A stretch of DNA of 64,000 nucleotides from Erwinia tasmaniensis Et1/99 (GTDB lineage Bacteria; Pseudomonadota; Gammaproteobacteria; Enterobacterales; Enterobacteriaceae), in contig NC_010694.1 of NCBI RefSeq assembly GCF_000026185.1, positions 2,046,001-2,110,000 of the forward strand, given 5' to 3'. The notes under the pieces were generated by a model that saw only the letters and a program-made list of their open reading frames with translations, did not search any database and had not been told where the DNA came from. Made by a program: the position numbers and the translations under genes. Positions 19,606 through 29,138 of this stretch are shown piece after piece. Each line of letters starts with the position of its first letter. Within the stretch, counting starts at the first letter, position 1.

Positions 19606-19872
19606 AACAACAAGGCTGTTTTTATCAGACTCATTTTTAAGCTCTGGCCGGATAAAACAGACTGCGCTTTACCTGTTGGGACTAACATCTCAAAGGATAA
19701 GCGATTGAAAACAAGATGTTTCTATTTTGTTACTCTACATTCTGGCATGCTCAATAAATATTCTACTCTTTTGCGCCGCTCTGCTTATCGTTCTCACCGA
19801 TTTTTACAACAGCCGACATTTATTGATAAATATTATCGTGTCGGTGATTGAATAATGTCACATTTATAATAT

Positions 19873-19891
19873 GATAATGATTATCATTAGC
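19873..19891. promoter_or_regulatory. Fur box upstream of the 134-residue gene
   Basis: GATAATGATTATCATTAGC matches the 19-bp Fur consensus at 17 positions. It ends 16 bp before the ATG at 19908, so Fur-Fe2+ binding should block transcription of that gene. sufA, in the other direction, starts 357 bp away, so direct control of suf from this box is less likely. Confidence 0.85.
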
Positions 19892-19907
19892 ATGCCAGAG
19901 ACCAGCA

Positions 19908-20312
19908 ATGAATATGTCGATGAGCGCGTGGCTACAACATAAGATTGACGAGTACACCTGTTCCGTTCGTGATCTCACCGTCGATTTCTACATGGCGCAG
20001 GCAAAATTAAACCGTCCCGAGTGCACAATTGAACAGCTGCGCAAGTTCAATGATACCTGCCTGGATATGGCAGAACTTTGCCAGTTAAACGGTGACGATC
20101 AGAGTTATCTGCACGCAATGGGTAAACTCCACCAGCGGCTGGTTAATGAGCTAAGCAACACATCACGTGAGCGACTGTTCCGCATGCAGGCATGGCAGCT
20201 GGCACGACACTCATTGAGCCGTTTATGTCATCAGCTGATGCTCAACGGCGAGTGGAATAAAGCCACCGTGCTGCAAAATGAATTTGTTACGCACGCATCA
20301 TCGATTATGTGA
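19908..20312 (+). CDS. Unrecognised 134-residue protein, probably Fur-regulated
   Basis: I do not recognise this family. The product is predicted cytosolic: no signal peptide or membrane segment, and a mixed acidic/basic composition. The sequence looks all-helical, with long amphipathic stretches such as TIEQLRKFNDTCLDMAEL and MQAWQLARHSLSRLCHQLML and several Met and Cys. Possible starts are ATG 19908, 19914 and 19920 (MNMSM); none has a strong ribosome site (AGAGACC precedes the first). It lies divergent from sufABCDSE and convergent with ydiJ, where E. coli has ydiH and menI; the sequence does not resemble either as I recall them. The near-perfect Fur box at its 5' end argues for a role under iron starvation. 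Confidence 0.8.
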   Translation: MNMSMSAWLQHKIDEYTCSVRDLTVDFYMAQAKLNRPECTIEQLRKFNDTCLDMAELCQLNGDDQSYLHAMGKLHQRLVNELSNTSRERLFRMQAWQLARHSLSRLCHQLMLNGEWNKATVLQNEFVTHASSIM

Positions 20313-20345
20313 TAGCCCCACATTATACCCTGTGGCACTGCCGGG

Positions 20346-20369
20346 AAAAACCCCGAAATAAACGGGGTT
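20346..20369 (-). terminator. Rho-independent terminator of ydiJ
   Basis: On the minus strand AACCCCG, a 7-nt loop and CGGGGTT are followed by TTTTT (complement of 20346-20350 included in the stem edge). It lies about 85 bp past the ydiJ stop. Confidence 0.75.
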
Positions 20370-20452
20370 ATGGGCCGCTCTTGCCCAATGGCGGTTGCAA
20401 ATGAAACCGTAAAGATCCCAGAGGAGGGTTGCCACCCTCTATCCTGAAAAAA

Positions 20453-23400
20453 TCAGATTAACTCCAGTAACGCCTGGAGAGGATGGCGTATAGCGTTTCC
20501 TTCTGCGCGTTTCACCTGACTGCGACAGGAATATCCCGTTGCCAGGCAGCGGTCCAACGGTAATTTTTGCAAGGCCTGCTGCCAGGAAAGTGCATAAATT
20601 CCCAGCGAGTTTTCCAGGTTTTTGGTTTCGTGACCGTAAGTGCCGGCCATGCCGCAGCAGCCAACGCTGACATTCTCAAGCTTAGCCCCGAAGCGGGCAA
20701 AAATCGTTTCCCACTGTTTTATTGCTCCCGGCAGCGCGGTGGTTTCTGTGCAATGGCCGAACAGATACCATGCTTCTCCGCGCTGCGGCAGCGTATCTTT
20801 TACCGTCAGCGCGGTTTGTAGCCATTCGTGCACCAGCTGAACGTGAAAATCACCACGATTATCGGCCAACACCTGCTTATATTCATCGCGGTAACACAGC
20901 ACCAGCGCGGGGTCGACGCCCACCAGCGGTATCCCCAGCTGCGCCACACGATTGAGGAAATCTGCGGTTCTTTGTGCGGTACGCGCAAACTTCTGCAAAA
21001 AGCCTTTAATATGTTCTGCCTTACCATTAGGCGAAAAAGGCAGCACGACCGCGGTATAGCCTAGTTTGTCGATCAGGCGCACAAAATCACCCACCAGTCG
21101 CGCTTCGTAATAGCTGGTGAAGGGATCCTGTACCACCAACACGCAGTTTGCGCGCTGTTCGCCGCTCATTCCTTCAAGATGTTCAAGCGTGATATTCGCC
21201 GATCGGTGACTGGCCAGCTGCTGCTTCAGCGTGGGCGATGAGAGCAACGGCAGATCGACCATGCCGATATGACGCTGACTAAGCGACTTAACCCACGGTC
21301 GGCGCAGGAAAAAGTTAAAGACCTTAGGTGCTCTTGCCATCTGTGGCGCATAGCTTTCTACCGTGGCAACCAGATAATCGCTAACGGGCCGCAGATAGCG
21401 CGTGTGATAGAGCTGTAGGAAGCGCGAGCGAAAGCCGGGCACGTCAATTTTAATCGGGCACTGCGTGGAGCAGGCTTTACAGGCCAGGCAGCCTGACATC
21501 GCCTCTTTTACCTCATGCGAAAAATCATACTGACCGCGCTTCGCCTGCCAGCTATTGCGGGTGCGCAAAATCATGCCACGCAGACTGACGCCTTTGGCGG
21601 GCAGCTGTTTTTCCAGCGTCAGCGGATCAACCCCCTGCTCCGCCAGCAAACGTAGCCATTCTCGCGTTAGCGTAGCGCGCCCTTTTGGCGAGTGAATTCG
21701 ATCGCGGGTGATTTTCATCGAGGGACACATCGGGCTTTTCACATCAAAATTAAAGCACAGGCCGTTACCGTTACACTCCATCGCCCCCCGCCAGTCGCTA
21801 CGCACATTAACCGGTATCTGGCGATCGTAAGTACCCCGTTTGGCCGCATCGATTTTCAGTATCGGGTCGTCAACGCCGAGCGGTGCACAAATTTTACCCG
21901 GATTCAGCCGGTTTTGCGGATCGAAAGCCGTTTTAATGCGCCGCAGCTCGCTATACAGTTCATCGCCGAAAAAGGAGGGGCTGTACTCAGCGCGGAATCC
22001 TTTACCATGTTCTCCCCACAGCAGACCGCCGTAGCGCGCCGTCAAGGCGACCACCTCATCAGAGATCTGCTTCATCAGCATTTCTTGCCGGGGGTCACAC
22101 ATATCCAGCGCCGGACGCACGTGCAACACGCCGGCATCAACATGACCAAACATCCCATAGCTCAGATTGTGGCCATCAAGCAGGGCGCGGAACTCAACAA
22201 TATAATCGGCAAGATGCTGTGGCGGAACGCAGGTATCTTCCACAAAAGGGATCGGCTTGGCGCTGCCTTTCGTATTGCCAAGCAGACCAACGGCCTTTTT
22301 ACGCATTCCGTAGATCCGCTCAATGCCGGAAACATCGTCACACAGCTGGTAGCCAATTACCCCCCCCTGCCGTTCCGCCATCAGCGCATCCAGACGCAGG
22401 CACAACGTATCCACCTGGCCGTCGATCAGCACCCGGTCGTTGCCGGCAAATTCGACCATATTCAGGCCCAGCATCTCTTTATCAGGCACGTCGGCGATCA
22501 GTTCACTCACCGAATGCCAGACGATATCCTCACGCGCCAGGTTAAGCACCTTTGAATCCACGGTTTCTACCGACAGTGCCTGGGCTTCAACCATCAGGGG
22601 CGCGTTGCGCAGCGCCGAGTCAAACGAATCATATTTGATATTAACCAGCCGCCGTACTTTCGGGATCGGGGTAATATCAAGTCTGGCTTCGGTAACAAAG
22701 GCCAGCGTTCCCTCGGCACCGCAAAGGATGCGCGTCAGGTCGACGGAAGCCAGGTCATCACTCAGCACATGGCGCAGATCGTAACCGGTCAGAAAGCGGT
22801 TCAGTTTTGGAAATTTTTCGACGATCGGCTGGCGCTTCAGGCGGCAGCGCTCCAGCACCACACGGTAGATTTCGCCTTCCCTGTCCGCTTTTTGCGCCTT
22901 GATTTCTGCCTGGCTGACCGGCATCGCCTGGGTGTCAAGAATATCACCGCCCAGCAGCACCGCCTTAAGACCCAGCACATGGTCGGAAGTCTTACCGTAT
23001 ACCAGCGATCCTTGTCCGGAAGCATCGGTATTGATCATGCCACCGAGCGTTGCTCGATTACTGGTCGACAGTTCGGGAGAGAAAAAATAGCCATACGGCT
23101 TTAGCCAGACGTTAAGCTGGTCTTTGATCACCCCCGCTTCAACTTTTACCCAGCCTTCGGCAACGTTGATTTCCAGAATGCGCGTCATGTAACGTGACAT
23201 ATCGACCACAATACCCTGATTGAGGGACTGCCCGTTGGTGCCGGTGCCGCCGCCGCGCGGCGTAAATGCCAGCGAGTCGAAACGGCTGTCGGCCGCCAAA
23301 CGCGACAGGATCGCCACGTCTTCAGTTGAGCGTGGAAAAATAATCGCATCGGGCAACAGCTGGTAAATACTGTTATCCGTTGACATCAGCAGACGGTCGG

Positions 23401-23506
23401 CGTAGTGGGTGGCGGTGTCGCCGCTGAAACCCTGCTGTTTTAACGCATCCAGAAAATTCAGTACCAGAGGTTCAAGGCCTGGTGCCTGTGAAATCAGTGG
23501 GATCAT
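20453..23506 (-). CDS. ydiJ: FAD/Fe-S oxidoreductase YdiJ (probable D-2-hydroxyglutarate dehydrogenase)
   Basis: A large two-part oxidoreductase of 1017 residues from ATG 23506 (MIPLISQAPG), the E. coli YdiJ length; a further upstream start is not favoured. Domains in order: FAD_binding_4 (PRGGGTGTNGQS near residue 80), FAD-oxidase C (GEHGKGFRAEYSPSFF), a 4Fe-4S motif CLACKACSTQCP near 660, and a C-terminal CCG domain with SVGCCGMAGTYG. I recall YdiJ-type enzymes being assigned as D-2-hydroxyglutarate dehydrogenases, but that substrate assignment is not something the sequence alone proves. A PurR-like box lies just 20 bp upstream. Monocistronic, with its own terminator. Confidence 0.9.
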   Translation of the reverse strand: MIPLISQAPGLEPLVLNFLDALKQQGFSGDTATHYADRLLMSTDNSIYQLLPDAIIFPRSTEDVAILSRLAADSRFDSLAFTPRGGGTGTNGQSLNQGIVVDMSRYMTRILEINVAEGWVKVEAGVIKDQLNVWLKPYGYFFSPELSTSNRATLGGMINTDASGQGSLVYGKTSDHVLGLKAVLLGGDILDTQAMPVSQAEIKAQKADREGEIYRVVLERCRLKRQPIVEKFPKLNRFLTGYDLRHVLSDDLASVDLTRILCGAEGTLAFVTEARLDITPIPKVRRLVNIKYDSFDSALRNAPLMVEAQALSVETVDSKVLNLAREDIVWHSVSELIADVPDKEMLGLNMVEFAGNDRVLIDGQVDTLCLRLDALMAERQGGVIGYQLCDDVSGIERIYGMRKKAVGLLGNTKGSAKPIPFVEDTCVPPQHLADYIVEFRALLDGHNLSYGMFGHVDAGVLHVRPALDMCDPRQEMLMKQISDEVVALTARYGGLLWGEHGKGFRAEYSPSFFGDELYSELRRIKTAFDPQNRLNPGKICAPLGVDDPILKIDAAKRGTYDRQIPVNVRSDWRGAMECNGNGLCFNFDVKSPMCPSMKITRDRIHSPKGRATLTREWLRLLAEQGVDPLTLEKQLPAKGVSLRGMILRTRNSWQAKRGQYDFSHEVKEAMSGCLACKACSTQCPIKIDVPGFRSRFLQLYHTRYLRPVSDYLVATVESYAPQMARAPKVFNFFLRRPWVKSLSQRHIGMVDLPLLSSPTLKQQLASHRSANITLEHLEGMSGEQRANCVLVVQDPFTSYYEARLVGDFVRLIDKLGYTAVVLPFSPNGKAEHIKGFLQKFARTAQRTADFLNRVAQLGIPLVGVDPALVLCYRDEYKQVLADNRGDFHVQLVHEWLQTALTVKDTLPQRGEAWYLFGHCTETTALPGAIKQWETIFARFGAKLENVSVGCCGMAGTYGHETKNLENSLGIYALSWQQALQKLPLDRCLATGYSCRSQVKRAEGNAIRHPLQALLELI

Positions 23507-23525
23507 TATAGAAAGACCAAAGTTA

Positions 23526-23541
23526 TGTGAAACGTTTGCGG
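23526..23541. promoter_or_regulatory. PurR-like box between ydiJ and ydiK
   Basis: TGTGAAACGTTTGCGG contains AAACGTTTGCG, an 11-base run of the PurR consensus ACGCAAACGTTTGCGT, with the right half complete and the left half degenerate. It lies 20 bp upstream of ydiJ and 204 bp upstream of ydiK. A second ACGCAAA half occurs near 23634. Confidence 0.6.
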
Positions 23542-23744
23542 TGCTCAAATTGCGCAGTGATTCGTTTTATCACATTTTTTTATCACCTGTCGTTATTTCA
23601 AAAAACGAAGTAAAAGCATAATCTGTCGCGTCTGACGCAAATCTGTATTTCCCATACGGATTTAAAGCTCAGGTTCAGGGTATTAAATTCGCCCGAGCTG
23701 AATTTTTAGCTAAATCGCATCTTATATGAGGTCATTGTTAATCG

Positions 23745-24869
23745 ATGAAGAACGCGCAAAAAGGTTGGGACTTGGCACAAATCGTGTTTTCACTGCTGTT
23801 TATCAGCCTCACGATCGTCGCGTGTTTCTGGATAGTTCAGCCATTTATACTGGGATTTGCCTGGGCCAGCATGGTAGTTATCGCCACCTGGCCGCTGATG
23901 ATCAAATTTCAGCGCCTGCTGTGGGGAAAGCGCTCTCTGGCGGTGATCACCATGACGCTGCTGTTGATTTTAGTTTTTATCATTCCCGTTGCCCTGTTGG
24001 TGAACAGCCTGATCGAGAACAGCGGGCCGCTGATCGCCTGGCTTGGCTCCGGGCATCTGCAAATGCCCGAACTCCAGTGGATGAGAAGCATTCCGCTGGT
24101 GGGCAGAAAGCTCTACTCGGCTTACCATAACCTGGTCGCCGGCGGCGGTACGGCACTGCTCGCCCAGGTACAGCCCTATATAGGCCGCACTACCGGCTTC
24201 TTTTTTGCTCAGGCCGGTCATTTTGGTCGCTTTATGATGCATCTTGGCCTGATGCTGCTGTTCAGCGTGCTGCTCTACTGGCGTGGTGAGCAGGTAGGCC
24301 AGGGGATCCGGCATTTCGCGTTTCGGCTGGCGTCACGCCGTGGCGATGCTGCGGTATTGCTGGCGGCGCAAGCTATTCGCGCCGTTGCGCTGGGGGTGGT
24401 CGTCACCGCATTAGTGCAGGCGGTACTCGGCGGCATCGGACTGGCCATCTCCGGCATACCCTTTGCCACTATCCTCACCGTGCTGATGATCCTGTCATGC
24501 CTGGTTCAGCTGGGGCCATTGGTCGTGTTGGTTCCGGCCATTATCTGGCTTTACTGGAGCGGTGATACCACCTGGGGTACGGTTCTGCTGGTCTGGAGCT
24601 GCGTGGTGGGCACGTTGGACAATGTGCTGCGTCCAGTGCTGATCCGCATGGGCGCAGACCTGCCGATGATCCTGATCCTCTCTGGCGTCATCGGTGGGCT
24701 GATCGCCTTTGGCATGATTGGCCTGTTTATTGGTCCCGTGGTGTTGGCCATATCCTACCGGCTGGTGTCAGTATGGGTTCATGAAGCCCCTGCCCCCCAT
24801 GAAGATCCGCTGGCTGTGGTTGAAGAACTGGCTGAAGTGGATGCCGAGTCGCACCAGCTGAAGGTATAA
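23745..24869 (+). CDS. ydiK: AI-2E family inner-membrane transporter YdiK
   Basis: A 374-residue polytopic membrane protein of the AI-2E/UPF0118 family: paired hydrophobic segments near residues 12-60 and 65-85, a soluble loop (about 90-150) and further segments from 165 to 345, with the family's GPLVVLVPAIIWL and DLPMILILSGVIGGL regions. Members export or exchange small molecules or ions; the substrate of YdiK is not established. The start follows TATGAGGTCATTG. The gene is divergent from ydiJ and followed by rprA, exactly as in E. coli. Confidence 0.9.
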   Translation: MKNAQKGWDLAQIVFSLLFISLTIVACFWIVQPFILGFAWASMVVIATWPLMIKFQRLLWGKRSLAVITMTLLLILVFIIPVALLVNSLIENSGPLIAWLGSGHLQMPELQWMRSIPLVGRKLYSAYHNLVAGGGTALLAQVQPYIGRTTGFFFAQAGHFGRFMMHLGLMLLFSVLLYWRGEQVGQGIRHFAFRLASRRGDAAVLLAAQAIRAVALGVVVTALVQAVLGGIGLAISGIPFATILTVLMILSCLVQLGPLVVLVPAIIWLYWSGDTTWGTVLLVWSCVVGTLDNVLRPVLIRMGADLPMILILSGVIGGLIAFGMIGLFIGPVVLAISYRLVSVWVHEAPAPHEDPLAVVEELAEVDAESHQLKV

Positions 24870-25129
24870 TTTTCCCCTTCCGGCCAGATCATCTGGCCGG
24901 AATCATTAGTATTTAGAATGATTTTCTAACTGAAATCGTAACGTCCGACGGCGAAAACCGATGCCGAATCGTGAGGTTTCACTTATTTCACCTCCTTAAT
25001 TCGCTGAATTGTCTTTTTTTTACTCATTAAGACCGGTTAAAACAGGTTATCAGGCGAGAAAACATTATCGTTGATAACTAATAAGATGATTCTTAAAGAC
25101 GCCGTAAACCCTCTTCCCTAGTATGACCT
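24870..25129. other. ydiK-rprA intergenic region
   Basis: A 260-bp stretch that ends in the rprA promoter. CCGGCCAGATCATCTGGCCGG (24879-24900 region) is a perfect-looking inverted repeat right after ydiK and may end that transcript. The rest is AT-rich, with the RcsB box at its right end. Confidence 0.5.
25082..25095 (+). promoter_or_regulatory. RcsB box of rprA
   Basis: TAAGATGATTCTTA matches the RcsB homodimer consensus (TAAGAATATTCCTA) and is symmetric at both ends. It lies about 35-48 bp upstream of the predicted RNA start. The Rcs envelope-stress phosphorelay activates rprA in E. coli. Confidence 0.75.
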
Positions 25130-25237
25130 CAAGGTTTGAAATCACCTGTCTGATTTTGAATAAGCGTATTTCCCCAGAGTGAACTAAAGAATTGCTGTGT
25201 GTAGTCTTTGCCCATCCCCTGTGATGGGCTTTTTTTT
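25130..25237 (+). ncRNA. rprA: RprA small regulatory RNA
   Basis: An Hfq-dependent small RNA that, in E. coli, pairs with the rpoS leader to raise sigma-S translation and also represses csgD and ydaM. The 3' half is near-identical to E. coli RprA: TCCCC..GAGTGAA, then GAATTGCTGTGTGTAGTCTT and the terminator GCCCATC-CCCTGT-GATGGGC-T8 (25210-25237). The 5' stem is kept as a structure rather than a sequence: TTTGAAATCA pairs with TGATTTTGAA through A-U, G-C and G-U pairs. The position between ydiK and ppsA also matches. The 5' end is estimated to within a few bases. Confidence 0.93.
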
Positions 25238-25318
25238 GCAAAAAAAAGGACAATCGGTTAATCGATTGTCCTCGGTGTCAGCAGCCACCCATCGTCGGGC
25301 AGCCGTAGGGACAGGTAA

Positions 25319-27694
25319 TTATTTCAGTTCGGCCAGGCCGATCCAGGTTTGTACCACGGTGTCCGGATTCAGCGACAGGCTATCAATACCCTCCGCCATC
25401 AGCCACGCGGCAAAATCCTGATGATCCGACGGCCCCTGCCCACAAATACCTACGTACTTGCCCTGCTTTTTAGCCGCGCGGATTGCCATTGACAGCAGGG
25501 CTTTAACCGCATCGTTGCGCTCGTCAAACAGTTCTGAAACCACGCCAGAATCGCGATCCAATCCCAGGGTCAGCTGCGTCATATCGTTAGAGCCGATGGA
25601 GAAACCATCAAAGAATTGCAGAAACTCATCCGCCAACAGCGCGTTTGAGGGGATCTCACACATCATGATAATTTTCAGTCCATTTTCCCCGCGCTTCAAC
25701 CCCTGGCGTTCCAGCTCTTCCACCACCGCCCGGGCCTGGGCAACGGTACGCACAAACGGCACCATGATTTCAACGTTGGTCAGCCCCATCTCGTTGCGCA
25801 CGCGTTTGACCGCCGCGCACTCCAGAGCAAAGCAATCGCGGAAGCTGTCGGCAACGTAACGCCCCGCACCTCGGAAGCCCAGCATCGGGTTCTCTTCTTC
25901 CGGCTCATAGCGTTCGCCGCCTACCAGGTTGGCATACTCATTGGTTTTGAAGTCCGACAGACGAACGATAACCCGTTTGGGCGCAAACGCGGCGCCAAGC
26001 GTGGCGATCCCTTCAGTCAGGCGGCCAATGTAAAACTCCAGCGGGTCATCGAAGCCTTTCATCATGCCGCGGATTTGCTGCTGTAGTTCGGGCGTCTGCT
26101 TATCAAACTCCAGCAGAGCCTTCGGATGCACGCCGATCATACGGTTGATGATAAACTCCAGGCGTGCCAGCCCGACACCTTCATTCGGCAGGCAGGCAAA
26201 ATCAAAAGCCCGGTCCGGGTTACCTACGTTCATCATGATTTTCAGCGGCAGAGCAGGCATTTCATCCACCTGCGAACTTTTAACCTCAAAATCGAGCAGA
26301 CCTTGGTAGACGTAGCCCGTGTCGCCCTCCGCACAGGAGACCGTCACTTTATGACCATCGCGCAGAATTTCCGTGGCGTGCCCGCAGCCAACAACGGCGG
26401 GAATACCCAGCTCACGCGCAATGATCGCAGCATGACAGGTGCGCCCTCCGCGATTAGTCACGATCGCCGAAGCCTTTTTCATGATCGGTTCCCAGTCGGG
26501 ATCGGTCATATCGGTGACCAGCACGTCCCCTTTTTCAATCCGGTTCATTTCGCTGATATCGTGAATGACCTTTACCTCTCCGGCACCGATACGGTGGCCA
26601 ATGGCACGGCCTTCCACCACGACTTTACCCCCAGACCGTAGCGTGTAGCGCTCCATCACCTGCCCATTCGAGCGAACCGTTTCCGGACGCGCCTGAACGA
26701 TAAACAGCTTGCCGGTATGGCCATCTTTTGCCCATTCGATATCCATCGGGCGCTGATAATGCTTTTCAATCAGTACCGCCTGCAAAGCCAGCGCTTCAAC
26801 CTCTTTATCACTCAGGCAGAAGCGGTCCCGGTCGGACTGCGGGACATCCTCAACGCTCACCTGCTCGCCGTGCTCCCGCGAGTCGGCGTAAACCATGCGG
26901 ATCTTTTTCGACCCCATCGTGCGGCGCACGATTGCCGGCCGCCCGGCCGCCAGCGTGGGTTTGTGCACGTAGAATTCGTCCGGGTTCACCGCCCCCTGGA
27001 CCACCATCTCGCCAAGCCCGTGCGCGGCGGTAATAAACACAACCTGATCGAACCCCGACTCGGTATCAATGGTAAACATAACGCCAGAAGCCGCGAGATC
27101 GGAGCGAACCATGCGCTGAATGCCCGCAGAAAGCGCCACGCCACGATGATCGTAGCCCTGGTGCACGCGGTAAGAAATCGCCCGATCGTTGAACAGGGAA
27201 GCGAAAACATGTTTCACCGCCACCAGCACCGCATCATAGCCCTGTACATTGAGAAAAGTTTCCTGCTGGCCAGCAAATGAAGCATCGGGCATATCTTCCG
27301 CGGTGGCCGACGAGCGCACGGCAAACGACGCCCCGGCATCATCGGCAGACAGCTGGCTGTAAGCAGAGTGAATAGCCTGTTCCAGCTCGGGCTGAAACGG
27401 CGTTTCGATCACCCACTGGCGTATCCGTTTGCCCGCTTTGGCCAGCTCATCAACGTCATCAATATTGGTCTTATCCAGCAGCTCATAGATACGTTGATTA
27501 ACGCCACTTTGATCGAGAAACAGGTTGAACGCCGCTGAGGTTGTCGCAAAGCCATTCGGGACGGAAACGCCCAGCGATGACAAGTTGGTAATCATTTCAC
27601 CCAGAGAGGCATTTTTACCTCCCACCCGATCGACATCGTGCATGCCTAACTGGTCATACCAGAGTACAAGCGGCGCTTCGCCTTGATTGGACAT
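25319..27694 (-). CDS. ppsA: Phosphoenolpyruvate synthase
   Basis: Makes phosphoenolpyruvate from pyruvate and ATP (yielding AMP and Pi), which allows growth on pyruvate, lactate or alanine. The 791-residue protein has the N-terminal ATP-binding domain (KNASLGEM near residue 25, [19 protein letters not shown] near 125), the phosphohistidine domain with [18 protein letters not shown] (His near 421) and the C-terminal PEP-utilizing barrel with [12 protein letters not shown] and [11 protein letters not shown] (Cys). A Cra site lies upstream. The regulator ppsR is divergent. Confidence 0.98.
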   Translation of the reverse strand: MSNQGEAPLVLWYDQLGMHDVDRVGGKNASLGEMITNLSSLGVSVPNGFATTSAAFNLFLDQSGVNQRIYELLDKTNIDDVDELAKAGKRIRQWVIETPFQPELEQAIHSAYSQLSADDAGASFAVRSSATAEDMPDASFAGQQETFLNVQGYDAVLVAVKHVFASLFNDRAISYRVHQGYDHRGVALSAGIQRMVRSDLAASGVMFTIDTESGFDQVVFITAAHGLGEMVVQGAVNPDEFYVHKPTLAAGRPAIVRRTMGSKKIRMVYADSREHGEQVSVEDVPQSDRDRFCLSDKEVEALALQAVLIEKHYQRPMDIEWAKDGHTGKLFIVQARPETVRSNGQVMERYTLRSGGKVVVEGRAIGHRIGAGEVKVIHDISEMNRIEKGDVLVTDMTDPDWEPIMKKASAIVTNRGGRTCHAAIIARELGIPAVVGCGHATEILRDGHKVTVSCAEGDTGYVYQGLLDFEVKSSQVDEMPALPLKIMMNVGNPDRAFDFACLPNEGVGLARLEFIINRMIGVHPKALLEFDKQTPELQQQIRGMMKGFDDPLEFYIGRLTEGIATLGAAFAPKRVIVRLSDFKTNEYANLVGGERYEPEEENPMLGFRGAGRYVADSFRDCFALECAAVKRVRNEMGLTNVEIMVPFVRTVAQARAVVEELERQGLKRGENGLKIIMMCEIPSNALLADEFLQFFDGFSIGSNDMTQLTLGLDRDSGVVSELFDERNDAVKALLSMAIRAAKKQGKYVGICGQGPSDHQDFAAWLMAEGIDSLSLNPDTVVQTWIGLAELK

Positions 27695-28158
27695 TGATTC
27701 AATCCTTGTAAGAAGTAATGATAAATGGTGCGGTACGGTATGTACTTTATGAGACTGGCACAGATGAAAGGGAGAGATAAAGTGTTGAATCGTTCAAGCT
27801 GGCGAAATCAATCACTTTAAGAATCCTCCGTGCTACATGTATCAGACACTCGGGGCAGTACTTATTTAAATTTCATTTAAAAACAGTTAGTTATAAAATC
27901 AGTATTTTAATGAAAATAGGTCCGCATAACGCTAGGTAATGATTCCTTATAAGAATGATTTTTTAAATAACGGCGACAAAAAGGCATAGCGATTGGAGAA
28001 TTCATAGCAAATTCAATTAATATTTATGTACAAAGGCATTTTTTCAAATATAAATTTCATCATGAATGTTGATGATAATTTTCTCACTGGCTCATCTCGA
28101 TTTGCCTCAAACAGGCAAACTCACTTAGGCTGCACAGACAACGACAGTCGGAGACAAG
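27695..28158. other. ppsA-ppsR divergent promoter region
   Basis: A 464-bp AT-rich gap between divergent genes. Beyond the Cra site I see only AT-rich promoter-like DNA; exact -10 and -35 elements could not be chosen. Confidence 0.4.
27784..27797. promoter_or_regulatory. Cra (FruR) site upstream of ppsA
   Basis: GTTGAATCGTTCAA fits the Cra consensus RSTGAAWCSNTHHW at 13 of 14 positions and is an inverted repeat. It lies 90 bp upstream of the ppsA start; in E. coli Cra activates ppsA from an upstream site. Confidence 0.7.
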
Positions 28159-28992
28159 ATGGACGTAAACACCGAACGCAGTGTTTTTTATATTTCTGAC
28201 GGCACGGCAATTACCGCTGAAGTGCTCGGCCATGCGGTGATGTCGCAATTCCCTGTCGCCACGCACGGCGTTACCCTGCCCTTTGTCGAAACCGTACAGC
28301 GCGCTCAGGCGGTAAAGGCTCAAATCAACGCGCTGTATCAGCAGAGTGGCCTGCGCCCGCTGGTCTTTATTTCCATCGTAACGCCGGTGATACGCGATAT
28401 CATTTTGCAAAGCGATGGCTTCTGTCAGGATATCGTGCAGTCTCTGGTCGGCCCTTTACAACAAGAGCTGGGGTTACTTCCAGCCCCGGTTGCAAATCGC
28501 ACGCACGGGCTTACCGCGGGTAACCTCAGCAAGTACGATGCGCGTATCGCCGCTATTGATTATACCCTCGCACACGATGACGGTATTTCGTTACGCGGTC
28601 TGGAGGATGCACAGGTTATCCTGCTGGGCGTGTCACGCTGTGGCAAAACCCCCACCAGCCTGTACCTGGCGATGCAGTTTGGTATACGCGCGGCCAATTA
28701 CCCGTTCATTGCCGACGATATGGATAACCTTAAACTGCCCGCGGCGCTGAAGCCCTTCCAGCATAAACTTTTTGGCCTGACGATTGAGCCGGAACGCCTG
28801 GCTGCCATTCGACAGGAGCGCGCCGAGAATACGCGCTACGCATCTCTGCGCCAGTGTCGGCTGGAAGTCGGTGAGGTTGAAGCACTGTTTCGCACCCAGC
28901 AGATCCGCTATCTCAACAGCACCAACTATTCGGTGGAGGAAATCGCCACTAAGATCCTCGATATCATGAGCCTGACACGCCGTATGTACTGA
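28159..28992 (+). CDS. ppsR: PEP synthase regulatory kinase/phosphorylase PpsR
   Basis: A bifunctional enzyme that inactivates PpsA by ADP-dependent phosphorylation of a threonine next to the catalytic histidine and reactivates it by Pi-dependent dephosphorylation. The 277-residue protein has the family P-loop [11 protein letters not shown] near residue 155, the conserved [17 protein letters not shown] at the start, and [18 protein letters not shown] at the end. GGAG precedes the start by 6 bp. It is divergent from its target gene ppsA, the common arrangement in enterobacteria. Confidence 0.97.
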   Translation: MDVNTERSVFYISDGTAITAEVLGHAVMSQFPVATHGVTLPFVETVQRAQAVKAQINALYQQSGLRPLVFISIVTPVIRDIILQSDGFCQDIVQSLVGPLQQELGLLPAPVANRTHGLTAGNLSKYDARIAAIDYTLAHDDGISLRGLEDAQVILLGVSRCGKTPTSLYLAMQFGIRAANYPFIADDMDNLKLPAALKPFQHKLFGLTIEPERLAAIRQERAENTRYASLRQCRLEVGEVEALFRTQQIRYLNSTNYSVEEIATKILDIMSLTRRMY

Positions 28993-29138
28993 ACGTCGTT
29001 CATGCCCTCTGACGGCAGCAAAATAAATCGGTGCTGCGCCTGCCGATTTGCGGTTGAAATCATCATGCTTTGCTTTAAGGTGAAGCGCATGACTTCCCGG
29101 CGTTCCTGCCGCGTGAAGACGGAATTCTAGAGAACGAG

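Noticed and set aside
19486..19851. 121-codon open frame between sufA and the Fur-boxed gene
   Set aside because: It overlaps the sufA start and operon control region on the opposite strand, has no ribosome site, and its hydrophobic stretch is explained by AT-rich DNA.
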